Source: Megalobrama amblycephala
Lineage: Eukaryota; Chordata; Actinopteri; Cypriniformes; Xenocyprididae
Direction of reading: 5' to 3'
NCBI RefSeq assembly: GCF_018812025.1
Contig: NC_063049.1
Coordinates: 7,770,102 to 7,834,101 of the forward strand
DNA length: 64,000 nt
The translations under genes were made by a program, and so were the position numbers. The notes beneath the pieces were generated by a model that saw only the letters and a program-made list of their open reading frames with translations, ran no database searches and was not told the origin of the DNA. Positions 24,220 through 37,719 of the stretch are shown here, one piece after another (the first letter of the stretch is position 1; every line of letters starts with the position of its first letter).

Positions 24220-24779
24220 GCATCTTCTTTGTCTTCGGTGAAACACACACACAGAGCCATTTTACCTTCAGGTAGCTGCATGACAGCATCATTTGTATCG
24301 CTGTGTGAATTTAACTTCACGTCATGCGTACAGACATGATGAAAATATCAATAATATGCTCAAATAAAACTTTATTGCTCAGAAGTTGCTCTTTCAGAGC
24401 TCAGAATATTTAATGGAGTTCTTAATCATGCATTTGGCTGACGTGTTTATCCAAAGAAATTTTATAACTTCATGCATTTCCTTCAAATCAACATTGGCAT
24501 TGCGATCACGAATGCATATTAATTTTGTGTTAAATGTTTCTCATCTTTGCAGATCTTTTGGTCTTCAAAGAATTAGATGAGAAATGTTTGAGCTCATATT
24601 GAGATTTCTGACTTGATTGCAGACTTTGGGTAATCTGAGCACATTGTGAGGCATTGTTGAGCTCTGTTCTGAGGATACACATGTGAGATAACATGAATGC
24701 ATTTGGTTCCCCTTGTGAAAAAGAAATGTACTTAATTATATTGCATGTGCACTATAGAGTTCTTTGAATGTTAAAATAA
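24220..24779. other. Intergenic, no gene
   Basis: No supported feature; small frames only. Confidence 0.4.
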
Positions 24780-25600
24780 AGTAACACTTTGACTAAATGC
24801 ACTTAATATAGTAATAACAGTAATTGATGAATAATTACAATCAACTAAACCTTAACCCTAACCTTAACCCTATAGTAAGTACATATAGTTAATTAATATT
24901 ACCCAGTACTTATTTGTGTAATTACACTGTAACAACATCGCATTAAGATAAAGTGTAAAAAAAAAAGTAATATATTATTAAATATAATGAGTATTAATAA
25001 AAGGCCACTTACTGTAAGTGTACTTAGAGTACACTTTCATGACTATGTAAATACACTTTTACAAATGTGCATTTTGTAATAATGTCAAATTAAATCTAAC
25101 AATATTTATTGTTGAATATTTATTTATGAATAAATGCATGCCATACAAGTTTCAAGAAAGATGACACCCTCATAATGCGATTGTAATGGGATTTTGGCAA
25201 TATTGGGATTAAACTTTACCTCATGTAGGCCTAAATGCAATACTTCGATCAAACGAATGCGATTAAGCTCATAAAAATATTGCATGTAAACTGGAGTGAA
25301 GAGTTCTGCAATTAAGATTTTTTATTTATGAGAAATAATCACGTTACTGGTGCACATGCGTAGTCAACTGAAATATACAGTATTTTAGTTCTACATAAAT
25401 GCTTGTCAGTACAAATGCTAAATGCATTTTATATGAATTTAAACTATAATACATTTTCATTTAATTGCAATTAACATGCAGTTAACTGCCCAAAAGCATT
25501 GCATTTAGTTCACACTTCAGTATATTCTTTTCAAGTATATTATATCTGTAGTCTTTTTACAAGTATGCTAACGTGGACTTATTTTTCACAAGGGGCAAAG
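24780..25600. repeat. MITE-like segment plus AT-rich family member
   Basis: 24,780-24,957 resembles the 22,196-22,370 segment (AGTAATAACAG, CCTTAACCCTAACCTTAACC, GTAATTACACTGTAAC). 24,990-25,600 belongs to the AT-rich family (AAAAGGCCACTTACTG, TTAATTGCAATTAACATG). Confidence 0.6.
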
Positions 25601-25613
25601 GACTTGCATTACA

Positions 25614-25617
<4 letters not shown>

Positions 25618-25655
<38 letters not shown>
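25618..25655. repeat. (TTA)n microsatellite
   Basis: About 12 ATT/TTA units. Confidence 0.95.
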
Positions 25656-25656
<1 letters not shown>

Positions 25657-26779
25657 TTAGTTGAGAATCAAACCCATGTTCTGAATGCTACTCAATTACT
25701 CATTTTTTTCTGGAAGTTGGTCTTTCAAGGTTCAGGATAAAAGCAGACACAAATCTTGTCATACAGTAGAGGCCTATAAAATTCATGTAGATCATATAGT
25801 TCAACACATATTGTCATGGAAAATGTTTGAGCTCATACTGAAAATCTTGATTGCAGAGCAAACTTGGCAAATATTGGCAAATTATAGAATTAAGTTTAAA
25901 ACATTGTTGAGATCTCTTTTGAAATTCTAGATCAGAGATTGCTTTTTTCTCTCTGAGAACAGAAACCTGAGGACAGATTATTTAAGAAAAATTCTCAATT
26001 GCTTCAGCAACAGATTCACGTTCTTATTGGCTGAGGATGTGATGCAATGCCAGACTTAGAGAGAAGTTGGTGAAGTTAGTTTACTGTATACACATGTTCT
26101 TCTGAATTCTTCTTCCTGACAGATGACAGCTTCCTTCCTCTCTCCCACACACACACTCATCCAGCACTCTGAACAGCCTGATAATTAGAGTCATCTCTAC
26201 TGTTGTGAGCTGTTTAGTGTGACTGATTATTGCTGACACCACTAACATCTACCAGTCCAAGACTGAGTACATGTGAGTGTGTGGAAAAAAAACATTTAAT
26301 TTTGATTTGAAATTAAGATGCTGCCTAAAGATCCAAATGCAATGTTCCTAATATGAGTCTATTTTATGATTTTGAGAAAATGAAGACATCTACAATAATA
26401 CAATGATACAATAAAGTTTTTGAACTATTGTGTAAATGTCTGACAACATCCCAATATCTCAACTGTTTCTCTAAAGTAACAATGAGAGTAAATAGAGATC
26501 AGTGAATTTCTTTTTGTTCTAAAATGTTTTAGCATATTTAGATATAAGAAACAACCCAGGTTTAGAAAAACATGCCTGTAGCGACATCTGCAAAATAATA
26601 TTAAATCGCTTCTTGGACGTTTCATGTCACTTTCAAAGTAAAATGTCCAGTTCCACTAAAAGGATGTTCAATTTTCGAAACGAAGAACATTAAAACTTTT
26701 TATTGACTGTTGTATGTACGCAGCAATTTGGAAATCAAATGTCTGGTGAGTCGCACTAAAAGGCTAATGCTCTATCATG
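25656..26779. other. Intergenic, no gene
   Basis: No repeat boundary or gene recognised. Frames at 25,685-25,930 and 26,425-26,625 show no protein features. Confidence 0.4.
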
Positions 26780-26783
26780 TTAA

Positions 26784-29700
26784 AGGGATCATAACATGGA
26801 TTTTTAAAATTATTTTAATGTTCTTTGAGGTATTAAAATAAACCATCCACTTGTTCCTGATGCTGGTATTCTTCTGAAGTTAGGGTTGAGAGACACAAAC
26901 AAGCTGTTTAAACAAGACGTGTCAAAGCGAATGTTCCTTTACACTTCTATTTACTTGTGCATTTGTCCTGAAGCACGTGAAGTAAAGTGAATGGGCATCT
27001 GTATACTGTATTCAGTGTAGACAGCATCAGCGATTATAATGGGTTCAGAAACTGAACGCACATCTGTATACTGTATCAGCGTAGTCAGTGTCAGTGATTA
27101 TAATGACTTCAGAAACTGAACGCACATCTGTATACTGTATCAGCGTAGACAGTGTCAGTGATTATAATGACTTCAGAAACTAAACGCACATCTGTATACT
27201 GTATTCAGTGTAGACAGCATCAGCGATTATAATGGGTTCAGAAACTGAACGCACATCTGTATACTGTATCAGCGTAGACAGTGTCAGTGATTATAATGAC
27301 TTCAGAAACTGAACGCACATCTGTATACTGTATCAGTGTAGACAGCATCAGCGATTATAATGGGTTCAGAAACTGAAAGCACATCTGTATACTGTATCAG
27401 TGTAGACAGGGTCAGTCATTATAATGACTTCAGAAACTGAACGCACATCTGTATACTGTATCAGCGTAGAGAGCATCAGCGATTATAATGGGTTCAGAAA
27501 CTGAACGCACATCTGTATACTGTATCAGCGTAGACAGCATCAGCGATTATAATGGGTTCAGAAACTGAACGCACATCTGTATACTGTATCAGCGTAGACA
27601 GCGTCAGTCATTATAATGACTTCAGAAACTGAACGCACATTTGAATGCTGTATCCAGTGTAGACAGCATCAGCGATTATAATGGGTTCAGAAACTGAACG
27701 CACATCTGTATACTGTATCAGTGTAGAGAGCATCAGCGATTATAATAGGTTCAGAAACTGAACGCACAGCTGTATACTGTATCAGTGTAGAGAGCATCAG
27801 CGATTATAATGGGTTCAGAAACTGAACGCACATCTGTATACTGTATCAGCGTAGAGAGCATCAGCGATTATAATGGGTTCAGAAACTGAACGCACATCTG
27901 TATACTGTATCAGCGTAGACAGCATCAGCGATTATAATGGGTTCAGAAACTGAACGCACATCTGTATACTGTATCAGCGTAGACAGTGTCAGTGATTATA
28001 ATGACTTCAGAAACTGAACGCACATCTGTATACTGTATCAGTGTAGACAGCATCAGCAATTATAATGGGTTCAGAAACTGAACGCACATCTGTATACTGT
28101 ATCAGCGTAGAGAGTGTCAGTGATTATAATGACTTCAGAAACTGAACGCACATCTGTATACTGTATCAGTGTAGACAGCATCAGCAATTATAATGGGTTC
28201 AGAAACTGAACGCACATCTGTATACTGTATCAGCGTAGACAGCGTCAGTCATTATAATGACTTCAGAAACTGAACGCACATCTGTATACTGTATCAGTGT
28301 AGAGAGCATCAGCGATTATAATGGGTTCAGAAACTGAACGCACATCTGTATACTGTATCAGCGTAGACAGCATCAGCGATTATAATGGGTTCATAAACTG
28401 AACGCACATCTGTATACTGTATCAGCGTAGACAGCATCAGCGATTATAATGGGTTCAGAAACTGAACGCACATCTGTATGCTGTATCAGCGTAGACAGTG
28501 TCAGCGGTTATAATGGGTTCATAAACTAAACGCACATCTGTATACTGTATCAGCATAGACAGCATCAGCGATTATAATGGGTTAAGAAACTGAACACATA
28601 TCTGTATACTGTATCCAGTGTAGACAGCATCAACGATTATAATGGGTTCATAAACTAAACGCACATCTGTATACTGTTTCAGCGTAGACAGCATCAGCGA
28701 TTATAATAGGTTCAGAAACTGAACACACATCTGTATGCTGTATCAGCGTAGACAGTGTCAGCGGTTATAATGGGTTCAGAAACTGAACACACATCTGTAT
28801 GCTGTATCAGCGTAGACAGCATCAGCGATTATAATAGGTTCAGAAACTGAACACACATCTGTATGCTGTATCCAGTGTAGACAGCATCAGCGATTATAAT
28901 GGGTTCATAAACTGAACGCACATCTGTATGCTGTATCAGCGTAGACAGTGTCAGCGGTTATAATGGGTTCATAAACTAAACGCACATCTGTATACTGTAT
29001 CCAGTGTAGACAGCATCAACGATTATAATGGGTTCAGAAACTGAACGCACATCTGTATGCTGTATCCAGTGTAGACAGCATCAGCGATTATAATGGGTTC
29101 ATAAACTGAACGCACATCTGTATGCTGTATCAGCGTAGACAGTGTCAGCGGTTATAATGGGTTCAGAAATTGAACGCACATCTGTATACTGTATCAGTGT
29201 AGAGAGCATCAGCGATTATAATGGGTTCAGAAACTGAACGCACATCTGTATACTGTATCAGCGTAGACAGCTTCAGCGATTATAATGACTTCAGAAACTG
29301 AACGCACATCTGAATACTGTATCAGCGTAGACAGCATCAGCGATTATAATGGGTTCAGAAACTGAACGCACATCTGTATACTGTATCAGCGTAGACAGCA
29401 TCAGCGATTATAATGGGTTCAGAAACTGAACGCACATCTGTATGCTGTATCCAGTGTAGACAGCATCAGCGATTATAATGGGTTCAGAAACTGAACGCAC
29501 ATCTGTATACTGTATCAGCGTAGACAGCATCAGCGATTATAATGGGTTCAGAAACTGAACGCACATCTGTATACTGTATCAGCGTAGACAGCATCAGCGA
29601 TTATAATGGGTTCAGAAACTGAACACACATCTGTATGCTGTATCAGTGTAGACAGCATCAGCGATTATAATGGGTTCAGAAACTGAACGCACATCTGTAT

Positions 29701-32503
29701 ACTGTATCAGCGTAGACAGCATCAGCGATTATAATGGGTTCAGAAACTGAACGCACATCTGTATAATGTATCCAGTGTAGACAGCATCAACGATTATAAT
29801 GGGTTCATAAACTGAACGCACATCTGTATACTGTATCAGTGTAGACAACGTCAGTCATTATAATGACTTCAGAAACTGAACGCACATTTGAATGCTGTAT
29901 CCAGTGTAGACAGCATCAGCGATTATAATGGGTTCAGAAACTGAACGCACATCTGTATACTGTATCAGCGTAGACAACGTCAGTCATTATAATGACTTCA
30001 GAAACTGAACGCACATTTGAATGCTGTATCCAGTGTAGACAGCATCAGCGATTATAATGGGTTCACAAACTGAACGCACATCTGTATACTGTATCAGTGT
30101 AGAGAGCATCAGCGATTATAATGGGTTCAGAAACTGAACACACATCTGTATACTGTATCATTTTAGACAGCATCAGCAATTATAATGGTTTCAGAAACTG
30201 AACGCACATCTGTATACTGTATCAGCGTAGACAGCGTCAGTCATTATAATGACTTAAGAAACTGAACGCACATTTGAATGCTGTATCAGTGTAGACAGCA
30301 TCAGCGATTATAATGGGTTCAGAAACTGAACGCACATCTGTATACTGTATCAGTGTAGAGAGCATCAGTGATTATAATGGGTTCAGAAACTGAACGCACA
30401 TCTGTATATTGTATCAGCATAGACAGCATCAGCGATTATAATGGGTTCAGAAACTGAACACACATCTGTATACTGTATCAGCGTAGACAGCATCAGCGAT
30501 TATAATGGGTTCATAAACTGAACGCACATCTGTATACTGTATCAGCGTAGACAGCATCAGCGATTATAATGGGTTCAGAAACTGAACACACATCTGTATA
30601 CTGTATCAGCGTAGACAGCATCAGCGATTATAATGGGTTCATAAACTGAACGCACATCTGTATGCTGTATCAGCGTAGACAGTGTCAGCGTTATAATGGG
30701 TTCAGAAACTAAACGCACATCTGTATACTGTATCAGCGTAGACAGCATCAGCGATTATAATGGGTTCAGAAACTGAACACATCTGTATACTGTATCCAGT
30801 GTAGACAGCATCAACGATTATAATGGGTTCATAAACTGAACGCACATCTGTATACTGTATCAGCGTAGACAGCATCAGCGATTATAATAGGTTCAGAAAC
30901 TGAACACACATCTGTATGCTGTATCAGCGTAGACAGTGTCAGCGTTATAATGGGTTCAGAAACTGAACACACATCTGTATGCTGTATCAGCGTAGACAGC
31001 ATCAGCGATTATAATGGGTTCAGAAACTGAACACACATCTGTATGCTGTATCAGTGTAGACAGCATCAGCGATTATAATGGGTTCAGAAACTGAACACAC
31101 ATCTGTATGCTGTATCAGCGTAGACAGTGTCAGCGATTATAATGGGTTCAGAAACTAAACGCACATCTGTATACTGTATCCAGTGTAGACAGCATCAGCG
31201 ATTATAATGGGTTCAGAAACTGAACGCACATCTGTATACTGTATCAGTGTAGACAGCATCAGCGATTATAATGGGTTCAGAAACTGAACGCACATCTGTA
31301 TGCTGTATCAGCGTAGACAGTGTCAGCGGTTATAATGGGTTCAGAAATTGAACGCACATCTGTATACTGTATCAGTGTAGAGAGCATCAGCGATTATAAT
31401 GGGTTCAGAAACTGAACGCACATCTGTATACTGTATCAGCGTAGACAGCTTCAGCGATTATAATGACTTCAGAAACTGAACGCACATCTGAATACTGTAT
31501 CAGCGTAGACAGCATCAGCGATTATAATGGGTTCAGAAACTGAACGCACATCTGTATACTGTATCAGTGTAGACAGCATCAGAGATTATAATGGGTTCAG
31601 TAACTGAACGCACATCTGTATACTGTATCAGTGTAGACAGTGTCAGCGGTTATAATGGGTTCAGAAACTGAACGCACATCTGTATGCTGTATCAGCGTAG
31701 ACAGTGTCAGCGGTTATAATGGGTTCAGAAACTGAACGCACATCTGTATGCTGTATCAGCGTAGACAGTGTCAGCGGTTATAATGGGTTCAGAAACTGAA
31801 CACACATCTGTATGCTGTATCAGCGTAGACAGTGTCAGCAGTTATAATGGGTTCAGAAACTGAACGCACATCTGTATGCTGTATCCAGTGTAGACAGCAT
31901 CAGCGATTATAATGGGTTCATAAACTGAACGCACATCTGTATGCTGTATCAGCGTAGACAGTGTCAGCGGTTATAATGGGTTCAGAAACTGAACACACAT
32001 CTGTATGCTGTATCAGCGTAGACAGTGTCAGCAGTTATAATGGGTTCAGAAACTGAACGCACATCTGTATGCTGTATCAGCGTAGACAGCATCAGTGATT
32101 ATAATGGGTTCAGAAACTGAACACATCTGTATGCTGTATCAGTGTAGACAGCGTCAGCGGTTATAATGGGTTCTATTTGCTTCTGACACAACGTGACTCT
32201 TACATCCAGTGTAGACGAATGTCAGCCGTTAAGGGACTGAACGCCAGTGGGCAGGGCCTAAGGTGCAATAATGTATAACTATTGGTCGATGTCTTGCTCT
32301 GGAGGCAGTCATATGCAAATGTATTTGCCCATGTGATGTCACAAGTCTAAATGAGCCGTTTCTGGAGCTTGATTAAATAAATGCTTTGTTTATAATGAGG
32401 AAGATGTTTTAACCTCTGAAACTTGCAGGATGCTTTAATGGTACAAAGACCTCTTATATGTCAAAAGATCAAGAAATATTTGATTTCTCATGTCATGACC
32501 ACT
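26784..32503. mobile_element. 5.7-kb TTAA-flanked element carrying a large satellite
   Basis: TTAA lies at 26,780-26,783 and 32,504-32,507. Termini AGGGATCATAACATG (left) and CATGTCATGACCACT (right, inverted) match imperfectly. About 210 bp of unique left sequence and 330 bp of unique right sequence flank the array; no transposase frame exists. Without the array the element would be ~0.6 kb, so the array is a secondary expansion. Confidence 0.75.
26996..32173. repeat. 64-bp satellite array, about 80 units
   Basis: Units start CATCTGTATACTGTATCAG and end TTCAGAAACTGAACGCA; occasional 65-bp units read TATCCAGTG. Subtypes differ at GCATCAGCGATT/GTGTCAGTGATT/GTGTCAGCGGTT and GGGTTC/GACTTC. Rare variants (AGAAATTGAAC, GACAGCTTCAG, CATCTGAATACTG) occur together at ~29,165-29,330 and again ~2.18 kb later at ~31,343-31,500, showing a higher-order duplication. 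Confidence 0.97.
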
Positions 32504-32507
32504 TTAA

Positions 32508-33829
32508 CCAAAGCAAACCTGAAATAAAAACACTTTTGCTGAAGCAACCATGACATTTTAGCTTGCTTCTACAAGAGCTTGTACTCAAGCACTCGACATC
32601 ACTGCTGTACCAGGTGAGTTACAAAGCAAGTTTACTACAGTAGAAAAGCGATACGTGGAGCTGATTATGTGACGGAAACATCAAAATGTATTAGTTTACA
32701 AATGATGCACTATAGTAAAAGAGTTTTGAGGTCATAACATAGTATTGCGAAAGGAACAGCATGAAATAAGTCAGAATTTATCATTATTGCCCCAGTAATC
32801 ATAATTTATGTGAAAAGGAATAAAAGTGGTGTATTTTACTTTACTGGTTTTTACTGGTGTTTTTATTTCAGCTGAAAACTGCTGTCAATTATGTACAGGT
32901 ACGTTTTTGGAGTTTTGCAAAAATGTAGATGGAGGCACATTTTTCAAACATGACAATGTTGCAACAAAGCAAAAGTTCGAAGTTCTTTTCTTTATAGAAA
33001 AGCAAATTATCAAATGATCAGCATATATGATAGAGACTGGGCCATAGCAGTTCCCTTAAAACTTGAAATGAGCACATTTTCTTTTTTTAACCAGTCTTAA
33101 TTGCATCGCATTAAGCAGTTTCTTGAAAAGTGTGCATAATTGCATTACAGTCTGGAAGGTAGAGATATGCAGAAGATAGTCTTTGCAGGTTTGAAAAAAA
33201 AAAAAAAAACTTATGGATAGAGGTTGAGAAATATGCAAATGAGAAAGATATTTGTTCCTCGTTAATGAGCCACACAAGCAAAACTAGAACGGCAGAGTTT
33301 CAAACTTAAACGCACAACAACAGAAATGTTTAACCCCTGCTAATCATACATGTCCGAGACTCACATAAATCCACCATTAGTCTGTCCGCACATCATTAAA
33401 TTTACACGTTTAGTCAAGCAGGAAGTTTGCGTTTCTTTGAACCGTTTGTTACTTTGTACTGATTTCAAATGCCAAAGAAAATGCTAAGGACAAATAGCAT
33501 GTGACTCCAACATTCAAATGCTTCAGACAAATATCAAGTCATTCCAGAAACATTTTAAGGAAACACTTAAATAAAAGGGTTCTCTTGAGAATGTGGTGAT
33601 AAAGAAAACTTAATATTACAGGTTTGGAAACAACAGTCTCAGTGTTATGTTCTTAAATATAATCCAGCATGTTCCCAAGTCTCTCCAACACAGTTTAGAG
33701 AGACAAACTTTCCGGTAAACACTGTGTCTGATTATATCCCAGCAGTTCTCTCGCCTACAATCAGGAGAAAAATATACCGGCAGGAAAAGTGACACAGAAA
33801 TTGTAGGATTTTTGTCAGAAAGTCTATTT
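32508..33829. other. Intergenic, no gene
   Basis: Contains an A-run at 33,194-33,209; otherwise non-repetitive, no coding or RNA gene supported. Confidence 0.4.
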
Positions 33830-34440
33830 ACAAATCAGTTCAATAGAGAGTGTGTACGAGAACACCAGCCATTTCCTTCCCAGCAAGACTCGCTACATTA
33901 CACGAGCTCATTTTCATCTCTCCATTTCAGACTTTAATCAGACTTTAACTGCCGCAATATGAAAGTGTCTTAAACAAAGGGCTCTGCTCTCTACAATAAC
34001 ACTTAAAAAGGCCCTTTGTGTGGCTTTTTCCCCCTGCGAACAATAGCAAATTATATCGGGGTAAGAAATCTTTTATAATGAATCACACATTTGCTGATTG
34101 CAAATAATTGCGTTAGGCATGCGATATTGGCGGGGTCGTAGAGGTGACTGTGCTTGGAGTAATGTGAGGATTTGATCTCTGGCCCTCGCTGATGAGGTCT
34201 ATTCACAGCACCGCTGACCTGCGCTCCCCCCTCTCTCACCGCCACTTCACTGTGATGAGGAGAGTGTTGGTTAAAGTTTGGAGCGAGGTGCGATTAGAAC
34301 AGAAGCCCCTCTCAACCCGTCCACCCCCACGCTCCCCTGCGCCGTACCTGCTCGCAGCCGCGCCGGTTTCTCTGACCCCGGCGTGAAATGGAGTCTGCTG
34401 TAGAGAACGCACAAAGGATAAAGCGCCACTCAATTACCTG
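33830..34440. promoter_or_regulatory. Candidate conserved non-coding element, GC-rich in its right half
   Basis: A long repeat-free block. The left part is AT-rich with AATCACACATTTGCTGATTG and AAATAATTGCG. The right part (34,120-34,440) is GC-rich with TACCTGCTCGCAGCC and ends with CAATTACCTGCTC. Short frames on both strands overlap it but have no domain. An enhancer or non-coding exon is the best guess. Confidence 0.4.
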
Positions 34441-35407
34441 CTCAAACAAACGCGGCACAGGTCAACCCATGATAAAGTTATAGACAATACAAAAACTGCT
34501 AAACGTTCATGCAACATCACTTAAGTAATAAAAGAGCTTTTGCAGAAAACTGATCTGCATTTAAACAAGGGCCTGTGTGGTCAGAGCAAAAGTGTGGTCG
34601 CATGCAACACGTGTCCTGTATTCCAAGTGTTCAGGGGTATACGATAGGGTTTGGTGAAAAATAAGCAGAAATTTTATGGAAATCCTGATCTTGGCCGTTG
34701 GTCTTCTGTGCACGACTGCAGGTTCATGATCTGTTAGCGCTGTAGTTCACTCCGACTCGCCAGGAAAAGCACACAAGTTTCAAGATTTATGAAACGCAAC
34801 GTGAAATACAATCCATGTACTTTCTTCCCTGAGATGAATATCTTTTAAAAGTTATCGCGTTCACATCCAGTAGAGGCTCCTGGCCGTAAATTGAGGTAGG
34901 CCAGATTCTGCGGTTGCTAGTTTATGATTTTAACATAACATAACATTTTTTATACTTTATATTATAATGGCTGAATTCTATGTCCTTGCGTTATTCTGCC
35001 TGAGGGTGGCGCTCTAACGATGATTGATAGACTTTATTACACACAACAGATGCATTAGAATTGCCTGTTAATAGTAATTATTACCTCCAAATATTGTTTT
35101 AGAATATTGCAAGTTATGTAGGAATTCCAGTTTATATTTTCATTAAATTTATATGCTACTCCACATTGGAAGAACAGACATGCCAACTAGTTACTGACCT
35201 GATGCAGACACATAACTGAAGCGTAATGATATTGTCTTGGTCTGGAGTGAGGTTTACGTAAATTAACGTGAAAATAAGAGAGGCAGTCGCTCTAAATTAG
35301 AGCGCGCTGCAGTTCCATTTTTCACCACAGATTTACATTGGAAAATAGCGGGGGCGCTGTAGAGCTATAGGGAGGGCTCAGAGACTGGCTGCCCACTTAG
35401 TATCATG
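34441..35407. other. Intergenic, no gene
   Basis: No supported feature. An AGCGGGGGCGCTGTA word near 35,347 weakly resembles a CTCF core. Confidence 0.35.
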
Positions 35408-35639
35408 AATAGGGGAGAGTGGGGTAAGATGAGCCATTTTTTATGTGGTCCTCAAGATGGAGGCAGAAGTACAATGAAAGTATTTAAAGTATAATTTCAG
35501 GATGTTTCCTGAAATACATCTATGACAAAGGGTTCTAAAAATATGGCTTTTTATTAAAAAAAGCTTAGGGGTAAGTTGAGCCGAGTCAGTAGGTCGGTGT
35601 AAACTGACCATCTAATTGAATTTGAATCAATTTTTTAAA
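35408..35639. repeat. Interspersed repeat fragment (GGGGTAAGATGAGCC type)
   Basis: Starts GGGGAGAGTGGGGTAAGATG and later carries GGGGTAAGTTGAGCC. This word pair is familiar from teleost repeats; class uncertain. Confidence 0.5.
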
Positions 35640-36094
35640 AAAACTTACGCTGTATGTCCTACGCCTTCCCTTTTCAACTTACGTAACGAATGCGGCGGCA
35701 GTTTCGTTTTTTTTCCGTAAGTAGAATAGGGAAGGCGTAGGACATACAGCGCAAGCTTTTTGAAGAATTTGGAAAGTGGAAGCACGTGCAAGGCGATCAT
35801 TTGTGTTTATAAAGCATATACAGTTGTATTTTTTTTCCAAAATGACCGGTTGTTATGTTAGATAAGACCCTTATTCCTCATCTGGTATCGTTAAAGCCCT
35901 TTGAAGCTGCACTGAAACTGTAATTTTGACCGTTTGGAGGCCATTGAAGTCCATTATAAGGTGAATAATCCTGGAATGTTTTCCTCAAAAACCTTAATTT
36001 CTTTTTGACTGAAGAAAGAAAGACACGAACATCTTGGATGACATGGGGGTGAGTAAATTATCAGGAAAATTTTATTTGAAAGTGAACTAATCCT
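35640..36094. mobile_element. MITE related to 6,793-7,082, opposite orientation, with internal hairpin
   Basis: The right end TTTGAAAGTGAACTAATCCT is followed by TTAA (36,095-36,098). The body matches the 6.8-kb copy in reverse complement (AAAGCCCTTTGAAGCTGCAC; GACATGGGGGTGAGTAAATT). The left third is extra: inverted arms 35,642-35,683 and 35,716-35,757 around GCTGTATGTCCTACGCCTTC. The left boundary is approximate. Confidence 0.72.
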
Positions 36095-36098
36095 TTAA

Positions 36099-37369
36099 AA
36101 CCAGTGTGCTGAAATCAGTCTCAGGACATAGCGCCTATGACATTCAACATCATCATCAACAAATCTGCACATTTTGAGGTGGCAAATGTCGAGATTATGA
36201 ATGAGAGAAACTGAGATATGAGAGTTTTTGCTCAGGTGAAGATTTTCAGGGAAAATTACTAAAATTTCACTGTGTTCCTCATACAAAGCTATTGTGTGGC
36301 TTCAGAATACAAGTAGAATGGACAACTTTTATGATACTTTGATGGTGCTTTTGTCATTTTTGGAGCATGACAGTAAATATCAATGTTCATGTTCAATGGA
36401 TGGAAAAGCGTAGCTCCTTTATGCATAGAAGACATAAAATCAAATGGGTTTGGAATGACATGAGAGTTCATTTTAACCCTTAAGTTTTAGTCTTTGGAAA
36501 GTAATGGAGTTCTCCGACACTAGAATGACGTGTTGGTGGAAACGTCACCATGACTGATGTCGAGCTGGGAGTTTTTAGTTTAGTGTGATTTTTTTTTATC
36601 TCCTTTCCAGAAACATTTAATGGTTCAGTCACTGCATAACCAGGTCAACTAAATATTAACCTGATTCACAATTGTGAATTGTACAAAAGCAGCAGCACAG
36701 AACACATTCTACTATGTACCGCCTCACCTCCCAAAAAGAAACAAAATAGATCAATAAAATAAATGATTACATTGTGACATGCTCCTTTTGGATTTGGATT
36801 GTTTTGTAAAACAAAACACCATTCAGATGCATTGCACTGCATGATTGCCATTTACACACACGGTAAACCTGAAGCTCTCCTCTGATAACTGACAAACAAA
36901 TGTGTGTGAATGAGCTCTGAAAAACTCTGAATTAACTATCCCCTGGTTTTCATGCGCCATTGTTTCCTCATGTGCAAATGCCACAGAATTTAGCGCAATA
37001 TGAAAAACACTGTGGTGTGTGTCAGCGTCTGTCTGACCCTGTCATTTGGCAGCCCTCAGATATGAAGTTTTAGGCTGGCAACAGATGAACATGGCTTATT
37101 TACAGCGCTCCGAACATAATAAATACAAACAAACATAATCGAGTCATTGAGCACATTGTTCTCCGTCTGAAAGGAACTATCCTGGGAAATCCTCAAAGGG
37201 ACAAAACATAAATTTGAAATGAATTCCTCTTTAATTACTTCAGGGTATCCTGAAATTCTCTCATGGAATTTGCCATAAATGTTGTGGTACAACCACAGGA
37301 TTTGTTTTTTTTTTTTTTTAAAGAAGGGAAAAAGAAACAACAGGGAGGACCAACACCTCAGGGAGCCCA

Positions 37370-37370
<1 letters not shown>
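36099..37370. other. Intergenic, no gene
   Basis: No repeat boundary or coding feature recognised. Confidence 0.4.

Positions 37371-37457
<87 letters not shown>
37371..37457. repeat. (CA)n microsatellite, ~43 units
   Basis: Uninterrupted; the 85-138-codon poly-Thr/His and poly-Val/Cys frames over it are artefacts. Confidence 0.98.
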
Positions 37458-37458
<1 letters not shown>

Positions 37459-37719
37459 ACAGCTTTCACCACTTCCTCTATTATAAAAAAGTTTTTGAAT
37501 TTTTGTATGAAAACCGACCAGCATATTTACATTTAGCTGGAGCTCTAAAGGTTCTTTAGTTTCCTGTTAGACTGCCAGTAGTTATTTACGAGGAATGGAA
37601 GAATTAGCTACAGTATACGCACAAGTAGAAATAATGCCATTTATATCTCACCATAGAGGACCTCATATATGGTTTTGAGCAACAGCTACTGTTAAGTTTA
37701 TTTAATATTTATACTACAG

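Noticed and set aside
26996..32173. CRISPR-like regularly spaced repeats
   Set aside because: Units are contiguous tandem copies without unique spacers, and the genome is vertebrate.
26996..32173. Centromeric satellite
   Set aside because: The array is short and confined between the inverted ends of one TTAA-flanked element.
37056..37559. ORFs of 85-138 codons (poly-Thr/His, poly-Val/Cys)
   Set aside because: Translation of a (CA)n microsatellite.
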